The notes under the pieces were generated by a model that worked only from the letters and a program-made list of their open reading frames with translations, was not told the DNA's origin and did not search any database. This document shows positions 31,972-39,766 of a stretch of 64,000 bases of DNA, in pieces. The stretch spans positions 1 to 64,000 of the forward strand of contig NTHE01000036.1 in the NCBI GenBank assembly GCA_002551355.1, written 5' to 3'. The first letter of the stretch is position 1. The number at the start of each line of letters is the position of its first letter. This DNA is from Streptomyces sp. man185. GTDB taxonomy: Bacteria > Actinomycetota > Actinomycetes > Streptomycetales > Streptomycetaceae. The position numbers were made by a program, and so were the translations under genes.

Positions 31972-33492
31972 TCAGCCGATGCCGCAGGCCGGGGCCGTGG
32001 CGGCCGGGAGCGGGTCCGGGGCGCCGATGCCGGGGAGGCCCAGCATCACCCCGGCGGGCTTGGCGGCGGCCTCCGTGGTGCGCTTCTCCCAGGCGTCGCC
32101 GGCGCGGGTGGACCGTACGGCGAGCGGCGTGCCCTCGGCGAGCAGGTGGTGCGGGGCGGCGTAGGTGATCTCGACGGTCACCACGTCGCCCGGGCGCACG
32201 GCCTTGTCGGGCTGCGTGAAGTGGACCAGGCGGTTGTCGGGGGCGCGGCCGGAGAGGCGCTGTGTGGCGCCGTCCTTGCGGCCCTCGCCCTCCGCGACCA
32301 TGACGGCCAGGGTGCGGCCGACCTGTTTCTTGTTCTCGTCCCAGGAGATCTGCTCCTGGAGGGCGGACAGGCGCATGTACCGCTCCTGGACGACCTCCTT
32401 GGGGATCTGGCCGTCCATGTCGGCGGCGGGGGTCCCGGGACGCTTGGAGTACTGGAACGTGAACGCGTTGGCGAACCGCGCCTCGCGGACGGCGTGCATC
32501 GTCTGCTCGAAGTCCTCCTCGGTCTCGCCGGGGAAGCCCACGATGATGTCGGTGGAGATGGCGGCGTCCGGCATCGCGGCGCGCACCTTCTCGATGATCC
32601 CCAGGAAGCGCTCCTGACGGTACGAGCGGCGCATCGCCTTCAGGATGCGGTCGGATCCGGACTGCATCGGCATGTGCAGCTGCGGCATCACGTTCGGCGT
32701 CTCGGCCATGGCGGCGATGACGTCGTCGGTGAAGTCGCGGGGGTGCGGCGAGGTGAAACGGACGCGCTCCAGACCCTCGATGGCCCCGCAGGCGCGCAGC
32801 AGCTTGGAGAAGGCCTCGCGGTCGCCGATGTCGGAGCCGTACGCGTTCACGTTCTGGCCGAGCAGGGTGATCTCGGAGACGCCCTCGGCGACCAGGGCCT
32901 CGATCTCGGCCAGGATGTCGCCGGTGCGGCGGTCCTTCTCCTTGCCGCGCAGAGCCGGGACGATGCAGAAGGTGCAGGTGTTGTTGCAGCCGACCGAGAT
33001 GGAGACCCACGCGGCGTAGGCGGACTCGCGGCGGGTGGGGAGCGTGGAGGGGAAGGCCTCCAGGGACTCGGCGATCTCGATCTGCGCCTCTTCCTGGACG
33101 CGGGCGCGCTCCAGGAGGACCGGCAGCTTGCCGATGTTGTGCGTGCCGAAGACGACGTCGACCCAGGGGGCCCGCTTGACGATGGTGTCGCGGTCCTTCT
33201 GCGCGAGACAGCCGCCGACGGCGATCTGCATCCCGGGGCGCTTGGTCTTCATGGGCGCGAGGCGGCCGAGGTTTCCGTAAAGCTTGTTGTCGGCGTTCTC
33301 CCGCACCGCGCAGGTGTTGAAGACGACGACGTCGGCGTCGCCGTCGGAGCCTTCGGGGGCCCGGACGTAACCGGCGCCCTCCAGGAGACCCGACAGCCGT
33401 TCGGAGTCGTGGACGTTCATCTGGCACCCGTAGGTGCGCACCTCGTAGCTCTTCTGGACGTCCACTGCTTCGCTCCGGTTGCCGCTGCTCAT
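31972..33492 (-). CDS. miaB: tRNA-2-methylthio-N6-dimethylallyladenosine synthase
   Basis: A 506-residue radical-SAM methylthiotransferase acting after MiaA on tRNA A37. Start ATG at 33492 (MSSGNRSEAV). The N-terminal auxiliary-cluster domain has YGCQMNVHDSE, FNTCAVRENA and VGGCLAQKDRD. The radical SAM triad is in CNNTCTFCIVPALRG near residue 175. The TRAM domain occupies ~390-465. The C-terminal ~35 residues (rich in Ala/Pro, ending APACGIG) are a lineage-specific tail. It heads the minus-strand run with the dioxygenase-like gene, miaA and dapF. Confidence 0.96.
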   Translation of the reverse strand: MSSGNRSEAVDVQKSYEVRTYGCQMNVHDSERLSGLLEGAGYVRAPEGSDGDADVVVFNTCAVRENADNKLYGNLGRLAPMKTKRPGMQIAVGGCLAQKDRDTIVKRAPWVDVVFGTHNIGKLPVLLERARVQEEAQIEIAESLEAFPSTLPTRRESAYAAWVSISVGCNNTCTFCIVPALRGKEKDRRTGDILAEIEALVAEGVSEITLLGQNVNAYGSDIGDREAFSKLLRACGAIEGLERVRFTSPHPRDFTDDVIAAMAETPNVMPQLHMPMQSGSDRILKAMRRSYRQERFLGIIEKVRAAMPDAAISTDIIVGFPGETEEDFEQTMHAVREARFANAFTFQYSKRPGTPAADMDGQIPKEVVQERYMRLSALQEQISWDENKKQVGRTLAVMVAEGEGRKDGATQRLSGRAPDNRLVHFTQPDKAVRPGDVVTVEITYAAPHHLLAEGTPLAVRSTRAGDAWEKRTTEAAAKPAGVMLGLPGIGAPDPLPAATAPACGIG

Positions 33493-33531
33493 GGGACAAG
33501 GGTAGGCGGTTGCCGGGCGGCGCCTTCCCGT

Positions 33532-33598
33532 CCCCTGGTCAGGCTTCCGCCGAGCCGCCCGCTGTGGGGCGGGCCTCACGGGGAAGCCTGGCCAGGGG
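33532..33598. repeat. long inverted repeat in the miaB/TAXI divergent region
   Basis: cccctggtcaggcttcc at 33532-33548 pairs with ggaagcctggccagggg at 33582-33598: 17 base pairs with a single G-U, around a 33-base loop that itself contains a GC-rich hairpin. It lies between two divergent starts, not after a gene, so it is not an ordinary terminator. It could be an operator, a 5' leader structure of the TAXI mRNA, or a roadblock between the genes. Confidence 0.7.
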
Positions 33599-33625
33599 AG
33601 CGGGTGAGCTGGCAGGATCGCGCGC

Positions 33626-34627
33626 ATGTTCCACGCTCTGTCCCGATTCGGCCGCCGGCGCACCCTGCAGACGGGCGCCGTCCTCGCGGTCGTGCTCGGG
33701 CTGCTCGCATGGTGGCTGCAGCCCCAGGGGGACGAGGGGGACCCGAGCGGCCCGCTCACCTTCTCCACGGGAGTGCCCAGCGGGGTCTATCAGCGCTACG
33801 GGGAGCGGCTGGAGGGCGCGCTCGCCAAGGACATGCCGGAGGTGTCCATACGGCTGCGGACCAGCGAGGGGTCGCAGCAGAACCTCGCCCGGGTCGCGAC
33901 GGGCGAGGCGGACTTCACCATCGCGACGGCCGACGCCGTGGCCACCTATCTGCGCGACGGCAGGCCCGGGGCCCAGCGGCTGCGCGGCTGCGTCCGGCTG
34001 TACGACGACTACGTCCAGCTGGTCGTCCCCCGCGACTCCGACGTCCGCAGCGCCTCCGACCTGCGGGGCAAGCGGGTGGGCGTCGGCCAGGAGGGTTCCG
34101 GGGTGCGGCTGGTCGCGGACCGGCTGCTGACGGCGGCGGGGCTCGATCCGGCCGAGGACATCACGCCGGTGCCGGTGGGCATCGACACCATGCCCGTACG
34201 GCTGACGCAGGGCCGGCTCGACGCCTTCTTCTGGTCCGGCGGGCTGCCGACCGCGGCCGTGCAGGAGCTGTCGGAGCGCTTCGAGATCCGGCTGGTGCCG
34301 CTGGAGGCCGACCTGGTCGCGAAGCTGCAGGCGTCGACCGGTCCCACCCGCTTCTACCGGTCGGCCATGATGCCCGCCGACGCCTATCCGCAGGCCCAGC
34401 AGGGTCAGGCGGTGCCCACGGTCGCCGTCGCCAACCTGCTCGTCACGACCGACCGTACGGACGCGGCCATGACCGAGGCCTTCACCCGGACGGTGATCAA
34501 CACCCGGGACCGGATCGGCCGCGAGGTCCACTCGGCGCAGCTGGTGGACCTGCGGACGGCGATCTACACGGATCCGCTGGACGTGCACGACGGGGCCAAG
34601 GACTACTACCGCTCGGTGAAGCCCTGA
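33626..34627 (+). CDS. orphan TAXI family substrate-binding protein, membrane-anchored
   Basis: A 333-residue TAXI-type (TRAP-associated extracytoplasmic immunogenic) binding protein. An N-terminal basic stretch and one hydrophobic helix (AVLAVVLGLLAWWL, residues 18-31) are not followed by a lipobox or a clear signal peptidase site, so it is probably anchored facing outward. Then LTFSTGVPSGVYQRYGERL, GEADFTIATADAVATYL, SDLRGKRVGVGQEGSGVR and QGRLDAFFWSGGLP are typical TAXI blocks. No TRAP membrane genes (dctM/dctQ or fused) are nearby. Instead it converges on the GluK-like sensor gene (42-base gap). Known TAXI structures bind glutamate or glutamine. Confidence 0.88.
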   Translation: MFHALSRFGRRRTLQTGAVLAVVLGLLAWWLQPQGDEGDPSGPLTFSTGVPSGVYQRYGERLEGALAKDMPEVSIRLRTSEGSQQNLARVATGEADFTIATADAVATYLRDGRPGAQRLRGCVRLYDDYVQLVVPRDSDVRSASDLRGKRVGVGQEGSGVRLVADRLLTAAGLDPAEDITPVPVGIDTMPVRLTQGRLDAFFWSGGLPTAAVQELSERFEIRLVPLEADLVAKLQASTGPTRFYRSAMMPADAYPQAQQGQAVPTVAVANLLVTTDRTDAAMTEAFTRTVINTRDRIGREVHSAQLVDLRTAIYTDPLDVHDGAKDYYRSVKP

Positions 34628-34669
34628 CGGCTCCTCGTCGAGGGCGCCGAGTCTCCCCGCCCCTGGCCC

Positions 34670-36064
34670 TCAGCCGCCCGGCCGTTCGCGGGGCACCGAG
34701 ACGGTCACCCGCAGACCGTGCGGTGCGTGGTGCTCGTACGCGATCGAGCCGCCGCCCGCCGCGAGCAGCACCCGGGAGATGGAGAGGCCGAGGCCCGACC
34801 CGCTGACGTTCTGGTGCCGGTTGCTGCGCCAGAAGCGGTCGCCGACGCGCTCCAGCTCCGCTTCGGTGAGGCCGGGGCCCCGGTCGGCGACGACGACGGT
34901 GGTCGTGTGGGTCCCGGCGGTGACGGTGACGGTGACGTCCTCGCCGGCGGGGGTGAACTTCAGGGCGTTGTCGATCACCGCGTCCAGGGCGCTGGAGAGC
35001 GCCACGGGGTCGGCCCAGGCGGTGGCCGCCGGGGCCCCGTCCAGGGTGAGTCGCACGCCCTCCCGGTCCGCCATGGGGCGCCAGGAGGCGACCCGCTCGG
35101 CGGTGAGCGGAACGATGTCGGTCAGCTGGAGGTCCGCCTCGGCGTGCTCGGCGAGTGCGAGGTCCAGGAGGTCGTCGAGGACCCGGGCCAGCCGCTTGCC
35201 CTCGGTGCGCACGGCGGCGATCTCCTCGCTGTCCTCGGGCAGCTCCAGGGCGAGCAGCTCGATGCGCAGCAACAGGGCGGCGAGCGGGTTGCGCAGCTGG
35301 TGCGAGGCGTCGGCGACGAAGGCGCGCTGCTGCTCCAGCACGTCCTCGACGTTGTCCGCCATCTCGTTGAAGGAGCGAGCCAGGTGTCTGAGTTCCGGCG
35401 GCCCGGCGGAGGCGGCGACCCGGGAGCGCATACGGCCGCCGGCGATGTCGCGGGTGGCCGCGTCCAGGGTCCGTACGGGCAACAGGACCCAGCCGGTGAG
35501 CCGGACCGCAGCACCGACGGCCACCAGCAGGGCCAGGGCTTCGCCGAGGCCGATGAACAGCCAGGTCCGCAGGATCCGGGACCGCATCTCACCGGTGGGC
35601 GAGTCGATGACGACCACGGCGACCACATCGCCGTCGCGCACCACGGGCGAGGCGACGACGACGCGGCCGTCGCGCCAGGGCCAGACCTGCGGCGGGTCGT
35701 GCGAGCGGCGGCCGAGCAGCGCCTCGTCGAACGCCGTGCGCCCTTCGCCCTCGGCGGGCAGGGTCCAGGAGCCTGGGGCCTTGGCCATGGCCCGGTCGTC
35801 CCGGAAGAAGACGCCGGCGCGGATGTCGTACACCGAGGCGTAGACCTCCAGGTCGGTCTGGAGGGTCCGGCGGCGCTCCTCGCTGTCCGGGGAGGTGTCG
35901 GTGATGGACTGCGCCAGGGCGGCGAACCGAGCGGTGTCGTCGATCCGGTCGATCACCAGGCGCTGCTGCTCGGCGGCGGCCACGCTGATCGCGAGCGGGA
36001 AGCCGAGGGTGACCAGCACGGCCGCCATCAGGACGATCAGCAGCGGGAGCAGACGGGAGCGCAC
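34670..36064 (-). CDS. gluK: sensor histidine kinase, probable GluK
   Basis: A 464-residue membrane kinase: TM1 at ~5-28, an extracellular domain of about 130 residues, TM2 near 170-190, a HAMP domain, the phospho-accepting His in VADASHQLRNPLAAL near residue 250, N box DAVIDNALKFTP, G1 VVVADRGPGL and G2 GSGLGLSISRV. All catalytic motifs are intact. It lies 18 bases after the response regulator gene and that pair is divergent from gluABCD. In S. coelicolor a pair at this position (GluR-GluK) senses glutamate and controls gluABCD; the symbol is given on position and architecture. Confidence 0.85.
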   Translation of the reverse strand: MRSRLLPLLIVLMAAVLVTLGFPLAISVAAAEQQRLVIDRIDDTARFAALAQSITDTSPDSEERRRTLQTDLEVYASVYDIRAGVFFRDDRAMAKAPGSWTLPAEGEGRTAFDEALLGRRSHDPPQVWPWRDGRVVVASPVVRDGDVVAVVVIDSPTGEMRSRILRTWLFIGLGEALALLVAVGAAVRLTGWVLLPVRTLDAATRDIAGGRMRSRVAASAGPPELRHLARSFNEMADNVEDVLEQQRAFVADASHQLRNPLAALLLRIELLALELPEDSEEIAAVRTEGKRLARVLDDLLDLALAEHAEADLQLTDIVPLTAERVASWRPMADREGVRLTLDGAPAATAWADPVALSSALDAVIDNALKFTPAGEDVTVTVTAGTHTTTVVVADRGPGLTEAELERVGDRFWRSNRHQNVSGSGLGLSISRVLLAAGGGSIAYEHHAPHGLRVTVSVPRERPGG

Positions 36065-36082
36065 CGGGGACGTACCCGCCGG

Positions 36083-36775
36083 TTACGCGGACGGCGCGAC
36101 GAGCCGGTAGCCGACGCCCCGCACGGTCTCGATCAGGGCGGGCAGCCGCAGCTTGGAGCGCAGGGAGGCGACGTGGACCTCCAGGGTGCGTCCGGTCCCC
36201 TCCCAGCTGGTGCGCCAGACCTCGCTGATGATCTGCTCCCGGCGGAAGACGACGCCGGGGCGCTGGGCGAGGAGGGCCAGCAGGTCGAACTCCTTGCGGG
36301 TGAGCTGGACTTCCGCGCCGTCGACGCTGACCCGGCGGGTCGGCAGCTCGATGGCGACCGGCCCGAGGCGCAGGGCGGCGAGGGGGGTTGGCGCGGTGTC
36401 CTCGCCGCTGGTGGTGCGCCGGGCGACCGCGTGGATACGGGCGAGCAGCTCTCCGGTGTCGTACGGCTTGGTGACGTAGTCGTCGGCGCCGAGGTTGAGT
36501 CCGTGGATGCGGGAGCGCACGTCGGCGCGGGCGGTGACCATGATCACGGGGGTCGCGGTGCGCTTGCGGATCTTGCCGCACACCTCGTAGCCGTCCTGGT
36601 CGGGCAGGCCGAGGTCGAGGAGGATCACCCCGAAGGGCTCCTTCTCGGCGGGCAGCAACGCGCGCAGGGCCTCCTCGCCGTTGCGGGCGTGCTTCACCTG
36701 GAATCCGTGGCGGGCGAGCACGGCGGACAGGGCCGCCGCGACATGGTCGTCGTCCTCGACGAGCAGCAGTCTCAT
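36083..36775 (-). CDS. gluR: OmpR-family response regulator, probable GluR
   Basis: A 230-residue regulator. Start ATG at 36775 (MRLLLVEDDD) with GGAGAGGAGGG upstream. The receiver domain has acidic residues D8-D9, phospho-acceptor Asp54 (LLDLGLPDQDGYE) and the KPYDTGEL lysine near 103. The winged-helix DNA-binding domain covers ~135-230 (LTRKEFDLLALLAQRPG, ending RGVGYRLV). It precedes gluK in one transcript and is divergent from gluA. Candidate direct-repeat sites lie in the shared upstream region. Confidence 0.87.
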   Translation of the reverse strand: MRLLLVEDDDHVAAALSAVLARHGFQVKHARNGEEALRALLPAEKEPFGVILLDLGLPDQDGYEVCGKIRKRTATPVIMVTARADVRSRIHGLNLGADDYVTKPYDTGELLARIHAVARRTTSGEDTAPTPLAALRLGPVAIELPTRRVSVDGAEVQLTRKEFDLLALLAQRPGVVFRREQIISEVWRTSWEGTGRTLEVHVASLRSKLRLPALIETVRGVGYRLVAPSA

Positions 36776-36842
36776 GGCCCTCCTCTCCGTCTCTCCCGGG
36801 GCCGTCCGGCTCCTCGGGCTCATGGGTGCAACCGTTGCACGG

Positions 36843-36881
36843 TGTCACCGGGTGCTGTCACACGTTTCACCCTGCTTCACC
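36843..36881. promoter_or_regulatory. candidate OmpR-type (GluR) direct-repeat operator
   Basis: Four TKTCACC-like units, tgtcacc (36843), tgtcaca (36856), tttcacc (36865) and cttcacc (36875), share TCAC. The last three TCAC cores are 9-10 bases apart, as expected for head-to-tail dimers of OmpR-family regulators. They sit 68-106 bases upstream of gluR and on the gluA side of it. The assignment to GluR is inferred from position. Confidence 0.55.
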
Positions 36882-37096
36882 CGGGAGATCTCTGGCGTGA
36901 TCTCCCGTTCATCGACGCTTCGCGTCGACTCGCTCAAGGCATCCACGCCGATGAACGGCACACCAGTCAAGAGTCTGCCGGTTACAGCAGGGTTTCCGTT
37001 ATGCACCCGGTACGCCCCCGGGGTGGCACGTGGCGTCCCGTTCACACGGAGTGTCCGGTTGCCGCCGGATCGTTATGCTCAATTTCCGCTCAGATG

Positions 37097-37124
37097 TAAT
37101 GACGTTGGTCGCACTGCGTCATTA
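37097..37124. promoter_or_regulatory. inverted repeat upstream of gluA
   Basis: taatgacg (37097-37104) and cgtcatta (37117-37124) form a perfect 8-base inverted repeat with a 12-base spacer, unusually AT-rich for this genome. It lies 40 bases before gluA and just downstream of a possible -10 element, so it may be an operator or an mRNA leader hairpin. Confidence 0.5.
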
Positions 37125-37163
37125 GTGTCCTTCTTCAACCGAGGAGGACGGAGCAAGAAGCCG

Positions 37164-37949
37164 ATGAGCGGAGTTTCAGTGACCAAGGACGCCGAGGATG
37201 CCGCGCCCGCGGCGAACGACCTGGTCGTACTGAGCGACGTCAACAAGCACTTCGGCGCGCTGCATGTGCTCCAGGACATCGACCTGACCATCGCCCGTGG
37301 CGAGGTCGTGGTCGTCATCGGGCCTTCCGGGTCCGGCAAGTCCACGCTGTGCCGCACGATCAACCGCTTGGAGACGATCGATTCGGGAGCGATCTCGATC
37401 GACGGCAAGCCCCTGCCCCAGGAGGGCAAGGAGCTGGCCAGGCTGCGTGCCGACGTGGGCATGGTCTTCCAGTCGTTCAATCTCTTCGCACACAAGACGG
37501 TGCTGGAGAACGTCATGCTGGGCCAGGTCAAGGTCCGCAAGGCCGACAAGAAGGCGGCGGAGGAGAAGGCCCGGGTCCTGCTCGACCGGGTGGGCGTCGG
37601 CGTACAGGCCGACAAGTACCCGGCGCAGCTTTCCGGAGGCCAGCAGCAACGCGTCGCGATCGCACGGGCTTTGGCGATGGACCCGAAGGTCATGCTCTTC
37701 GACGAGCCCACGTCGGCGCTCGACCCGGAGATGATCAACGAGGTCCTCGAAGTCATGCAGCAGTTGGCCCGGGACGGGATGACGATGATCGTCGTCACCC
37801 ACGAGATGGGCTTCGCCCGTTCCGCCGCCAACCGCGTCGTGTTCATGGCGGACGGGAAGATCGTCGAAGAGGCGACCCCCGACCAGTTCTTCAGCAACCC
37901 GCGCAGCGACCGGGCCAAGGACTTCCTGTCGAAGATCCTTCACCACTGA
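37164..37949 (+). CDS. gluA: glutamate ABC transporter, ATP-binding protein
   Basis: A 261-residue polar amino acid ABC ATPase. I choose ATG 37164 (MSGVSVTKDA); a GTG at 37179 with closer GGAG spacing is an alternative. Walker A is GPSGSGKST near residue 53, Q-loop FQSFNLF near 100, signature LSGGQQQR near 153, Walker B VMLFDEPTSALDP near 177, and H-loop VTHEMG. It powers glutamate import with GluB, GluC and GluD, and precedes gluB by 32 bases. Confidence 0.95.
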   Translation: MSGVSVTKDAEDAAPAANDLVVLSDVNKHFGALHVLQDIDLTIARGEVVVVIGPSGSGKSTLCRTINRLETIDSGAISIDGKPLPQEGKELARLRADVGMVFQSFNLFAHKTVLENVMLGQVKVRKADKKAAEEKARVLLDRVGVGVQADKYPAQLSGGQQQRVAIARALAMDPKVMLFDEPTSALDPEMINEVLEVMQQLARDGMTMIVVTHEMGFARSAANRVVFMADGKIVEEATPDQFFSNPRSDRAKDFLSKILHH

Positions 37950-37981
37950 CGACAACGACCTCCGACCTAAGGATTGTTCAC

Positions 37982-38905
37982 ATGAAGCTCCGCAAGTCCG
38001 CCGCCGTCGCGGCCATTGCCGTCCTCGCCCTGACCGCGACCGCGTGTGGTGGCAAGGAGGGCTCCGCCGGTGACAAACAGGGCGGCACCCAGCCGGGCGC
38101 CTCCGGCGCCCCCGAGCTGCCCAAGTACACCGCCGCCAAGGACGTCGCCCTCGACTCCCCGGTCTTCAAGAAGGCCAAGGAGCGCGGCAAGCTGATCATC
38201 GGCGCCAAGGCCGACCAGCCGTACCTCGGCTTCGAGGACCAGGCGACCAAGGAGCGCTCGGGCTTCGACATCGAGATCGCCAGGATGGTCGCGGCCGACC
38301 TCGGCTTCTCGGAGAAGCAGATCGAGTGGAAGACGGTCGACTCCGGCGTCCGTGAGACGGCCATCTCCAAGGGCCAGGTCGACTACTACGTCGGCACCTA
38401 CACGATCAACGACGAGCGCAAGAAGCAGGTCGGCTTCGCCGGTCCGTACTACAAGGCCGGCGCGGACCTCCTGGTGCGCGAGGACGAGAAGTCGATCACC
38501 GGCAAGGACTCGGTGAAGGGCAAGAAGGTCTGCTCGATCGTCGGCTCCACGCCGCTCCAGGAGATCAAGAAGCCCGAGTACGGCGCGAGCGTCGTCGAGC
38601 TGGCCAAGTACTCCGACTGCGTGCAGCAGCTGCTGACCAAGCAGGTCGACGCCGTCACCACCGACGACTCGATCCTCAAGGGCTACGCCGCAGCCAACAA
38701 GGGCAAGCTCAGGGTCGTCGGCAAGCCGTTCACCGACGAGCCCTACGGCGTCGGCCTGAACAAGGACGACAAGGTGCTCCGCGAGGCCATCAGCAAGTCG
38801 CTGGAGGAGCGCGTCAAGGACGGCACGTACAAGAAGATCTACGAGGCCACGCTGGGCCTGTCCGGTTCGGACTTCGTCGACCCGCCGGCCATCGAGCGTT
38901 ACTGA
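37982..38905 (+). CDS. gluB: glutamate ABC transporter, substrate-binding lipoprotein
   Basis: A 307-residue secreted binding protein. Start ATG at 37982 with AAGGA upstream. Lipoprotein signal RKSAAVAAIAVLALTATACGG ends at Cys22. A flexible Gly/Ser/Pro linker follows, then the two-lobed SBP_bac_3 fold: GFDIEIARMVAADLGF near residue 95 and KGQVDYYVGTYTINDERKK near 125. A strong hairpin directly after the stop probably makes gluB the end of the most abundant transcript. Confidence 0.95.
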   Translation: MKLRKSAAVAAIAVLALTATACGGKEGSAGDKQGGTQPGASGAPELPKYTAAKDVALDSPVFKKAKERGKLIIGAKADQPYLGFEDQATKERSGFDIEIARMVAADLGFSEKQIEWKTVDSGVRETAISKGQVDYYVGTYTINDERKKQVGFAGPYYKAGADLLVREDEKSITGKDSVKGKKVCSIVGSTPLQEIKKPEYGASVVELAKYSDCVQQLLTKQVDAVTTDDSILKGYAAANKGKLRVVGKPFTDEPYGVGLNKDDKVLREAISKSLEERVKDGTYKKIYEATLGLSGSDFVDPPAIERY

Positions 38906-38911
38906 CGCCGC

Positions 38912-38953
38912 CGTCCGTCGGGCGGCGGGCCTGAGCCCGCCGCCCGACGGACG
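38912..38953 (+). terminator. strong intra-operon hairpin after gluB
   Basis: A 19-base-pair perfect stem (38912-38930 with 38935-38953) closed by the tetraloop ctga, starting 6 bases after the gluB stop. Because gluC and gluD follow on the same strand, it likely acts as a partial terminator or mRNA 3'-end stabiliser that keeps binding protein in excess of permease. Confidence 0.82.
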
Positions 38954-39031
38954 ACCAGCCGGTGTCACCGACGCCCCGTGTGATCCAGACGCCCCAGGCG
39001 TCCCGCGTGACCCAGGCGTCCCGTATGCCGC

Positions 39032-39059
39032 CCCCGTCCCGGAGTCCCCGGGGACGGGG
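39032..39059 (+). terminator. second hairpin in the gluB-gluC gap
   Basis: ccccgtccc at 39032-39040 pairs with gggacgggg at 39051-39059, loop ten bases. The 213-base gap also holds a 13-base direct repeat cccaggcgtcccg at 38993-39005 and 39011-39023. No gene is present in the gap. Confidence 0.5.
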
Positions 39060-39118
39060 AGCGTACAGGGCGCCCCTTCCCCTGCCCTGATGCCGCTGAC
39101 CGCCGACGCGGAGACCTC

Positions 39119-39766
39119 ATGAACGTACTGCTCGACAATTTCCCAGAGTTCCGCGACGGCTTCATAGGAACCGTGTCGATCACCGCCGTCAGCTCGGTTA
39201 TCGCCCTGGTCCTCGGTGTGATCATCGCCGGATTCCGGGTCTCGCCGGTGCCGCCGCTGCGGTACTTCGGCACCGCCTGGGTGACGCTGATGCGCAACAC
39301 CCCGCTGACGCTGCTCTTCCTGATCTTCTTCTTCGTCGTGCCCGAGATCCTCTTCCCGGGGATGAGCCCGTTCGTGCTCGGCTCGCTCGCGCTCGGCTTC
39401 TACACCTCTTCCTTCGTGTGCGAGGCAGTCCGCTCCGGCATCAACACCGTGCCGCTGGGACAGGCCGAGGCCGCGCGTTCCATCGGCATGACGTTCGCCC
39501 AGACGCTCCAGATCGTGGTGCTCCCCCAGGCGACCCGGACCGTGATCCCGCCGCTGAGCAGCATCTTCATCGCGCTGACCAAGAACTCCGCGATCGCCGG
39601 CGCCTTCAGCAACACCGAGCTGTTCGGCTGGCAGAAGCTGATGAGCGACAAGGGTTACGACATCATCCCCGTCTTCATCTGGGTGGCCCTCGGCTACCTG
39701 GTCGTCACGTTTACCATCAGCGGCCTCTTCCGGCTGCTGGAGCGTCGTATGGAGGTCGCCCGATGA
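39119..39766 (+). CDS. gluC: glutamate ABC transporter permease GluC
   Basis: A 215-residue inner membrane permease of the HisM/GltK type with about five transmembrane segments. Start ATG at 39119. The EAA loop that contacts the ATPase reads EAARSIGMTFAQTLQIVVLPQA near residues 117-138 (only the key block GMTFAQT and PQA matter). Its stop overlaps the gluD start as ATGA, giving translational coupling. Confidence 0.94.
   Translation: MNVLLDNFPEFRDGFIGTVSITAVSSVIALVLGVIIAGFRVSPVPPLRYFGTAWVTLMRNTPLTLLFLIFFFVVPEILFPGMSPFVLGSLALGFYTSSFVCEAVRSGINTVPLGQAEAARSIGMTFAQTLQIVVLPQATRTVIPPLSSIFIALTKNSAIAGAFSNTELFGWQKLMSDKGYDIIPVFIWVALGYLVVTFTISGLFRLLERRMEVAR

Larger units (their letters stand above)
36776..37163. 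other. gluR/gluA divergent regulatory region
   Basis: 388 bases between divergent starts. It holds the TCAC direct repeats at 36843-36881, a small hairpin (tcgacgc/gcgtcga with loop ttc, 36912-36928), a possible -10 (tatgct, 37074-37079), an inverted repeat at 37097-37124, and the GAGGAGG and GGAG sequences just before gluA. No small gene is evident. Confidence 0.6.
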
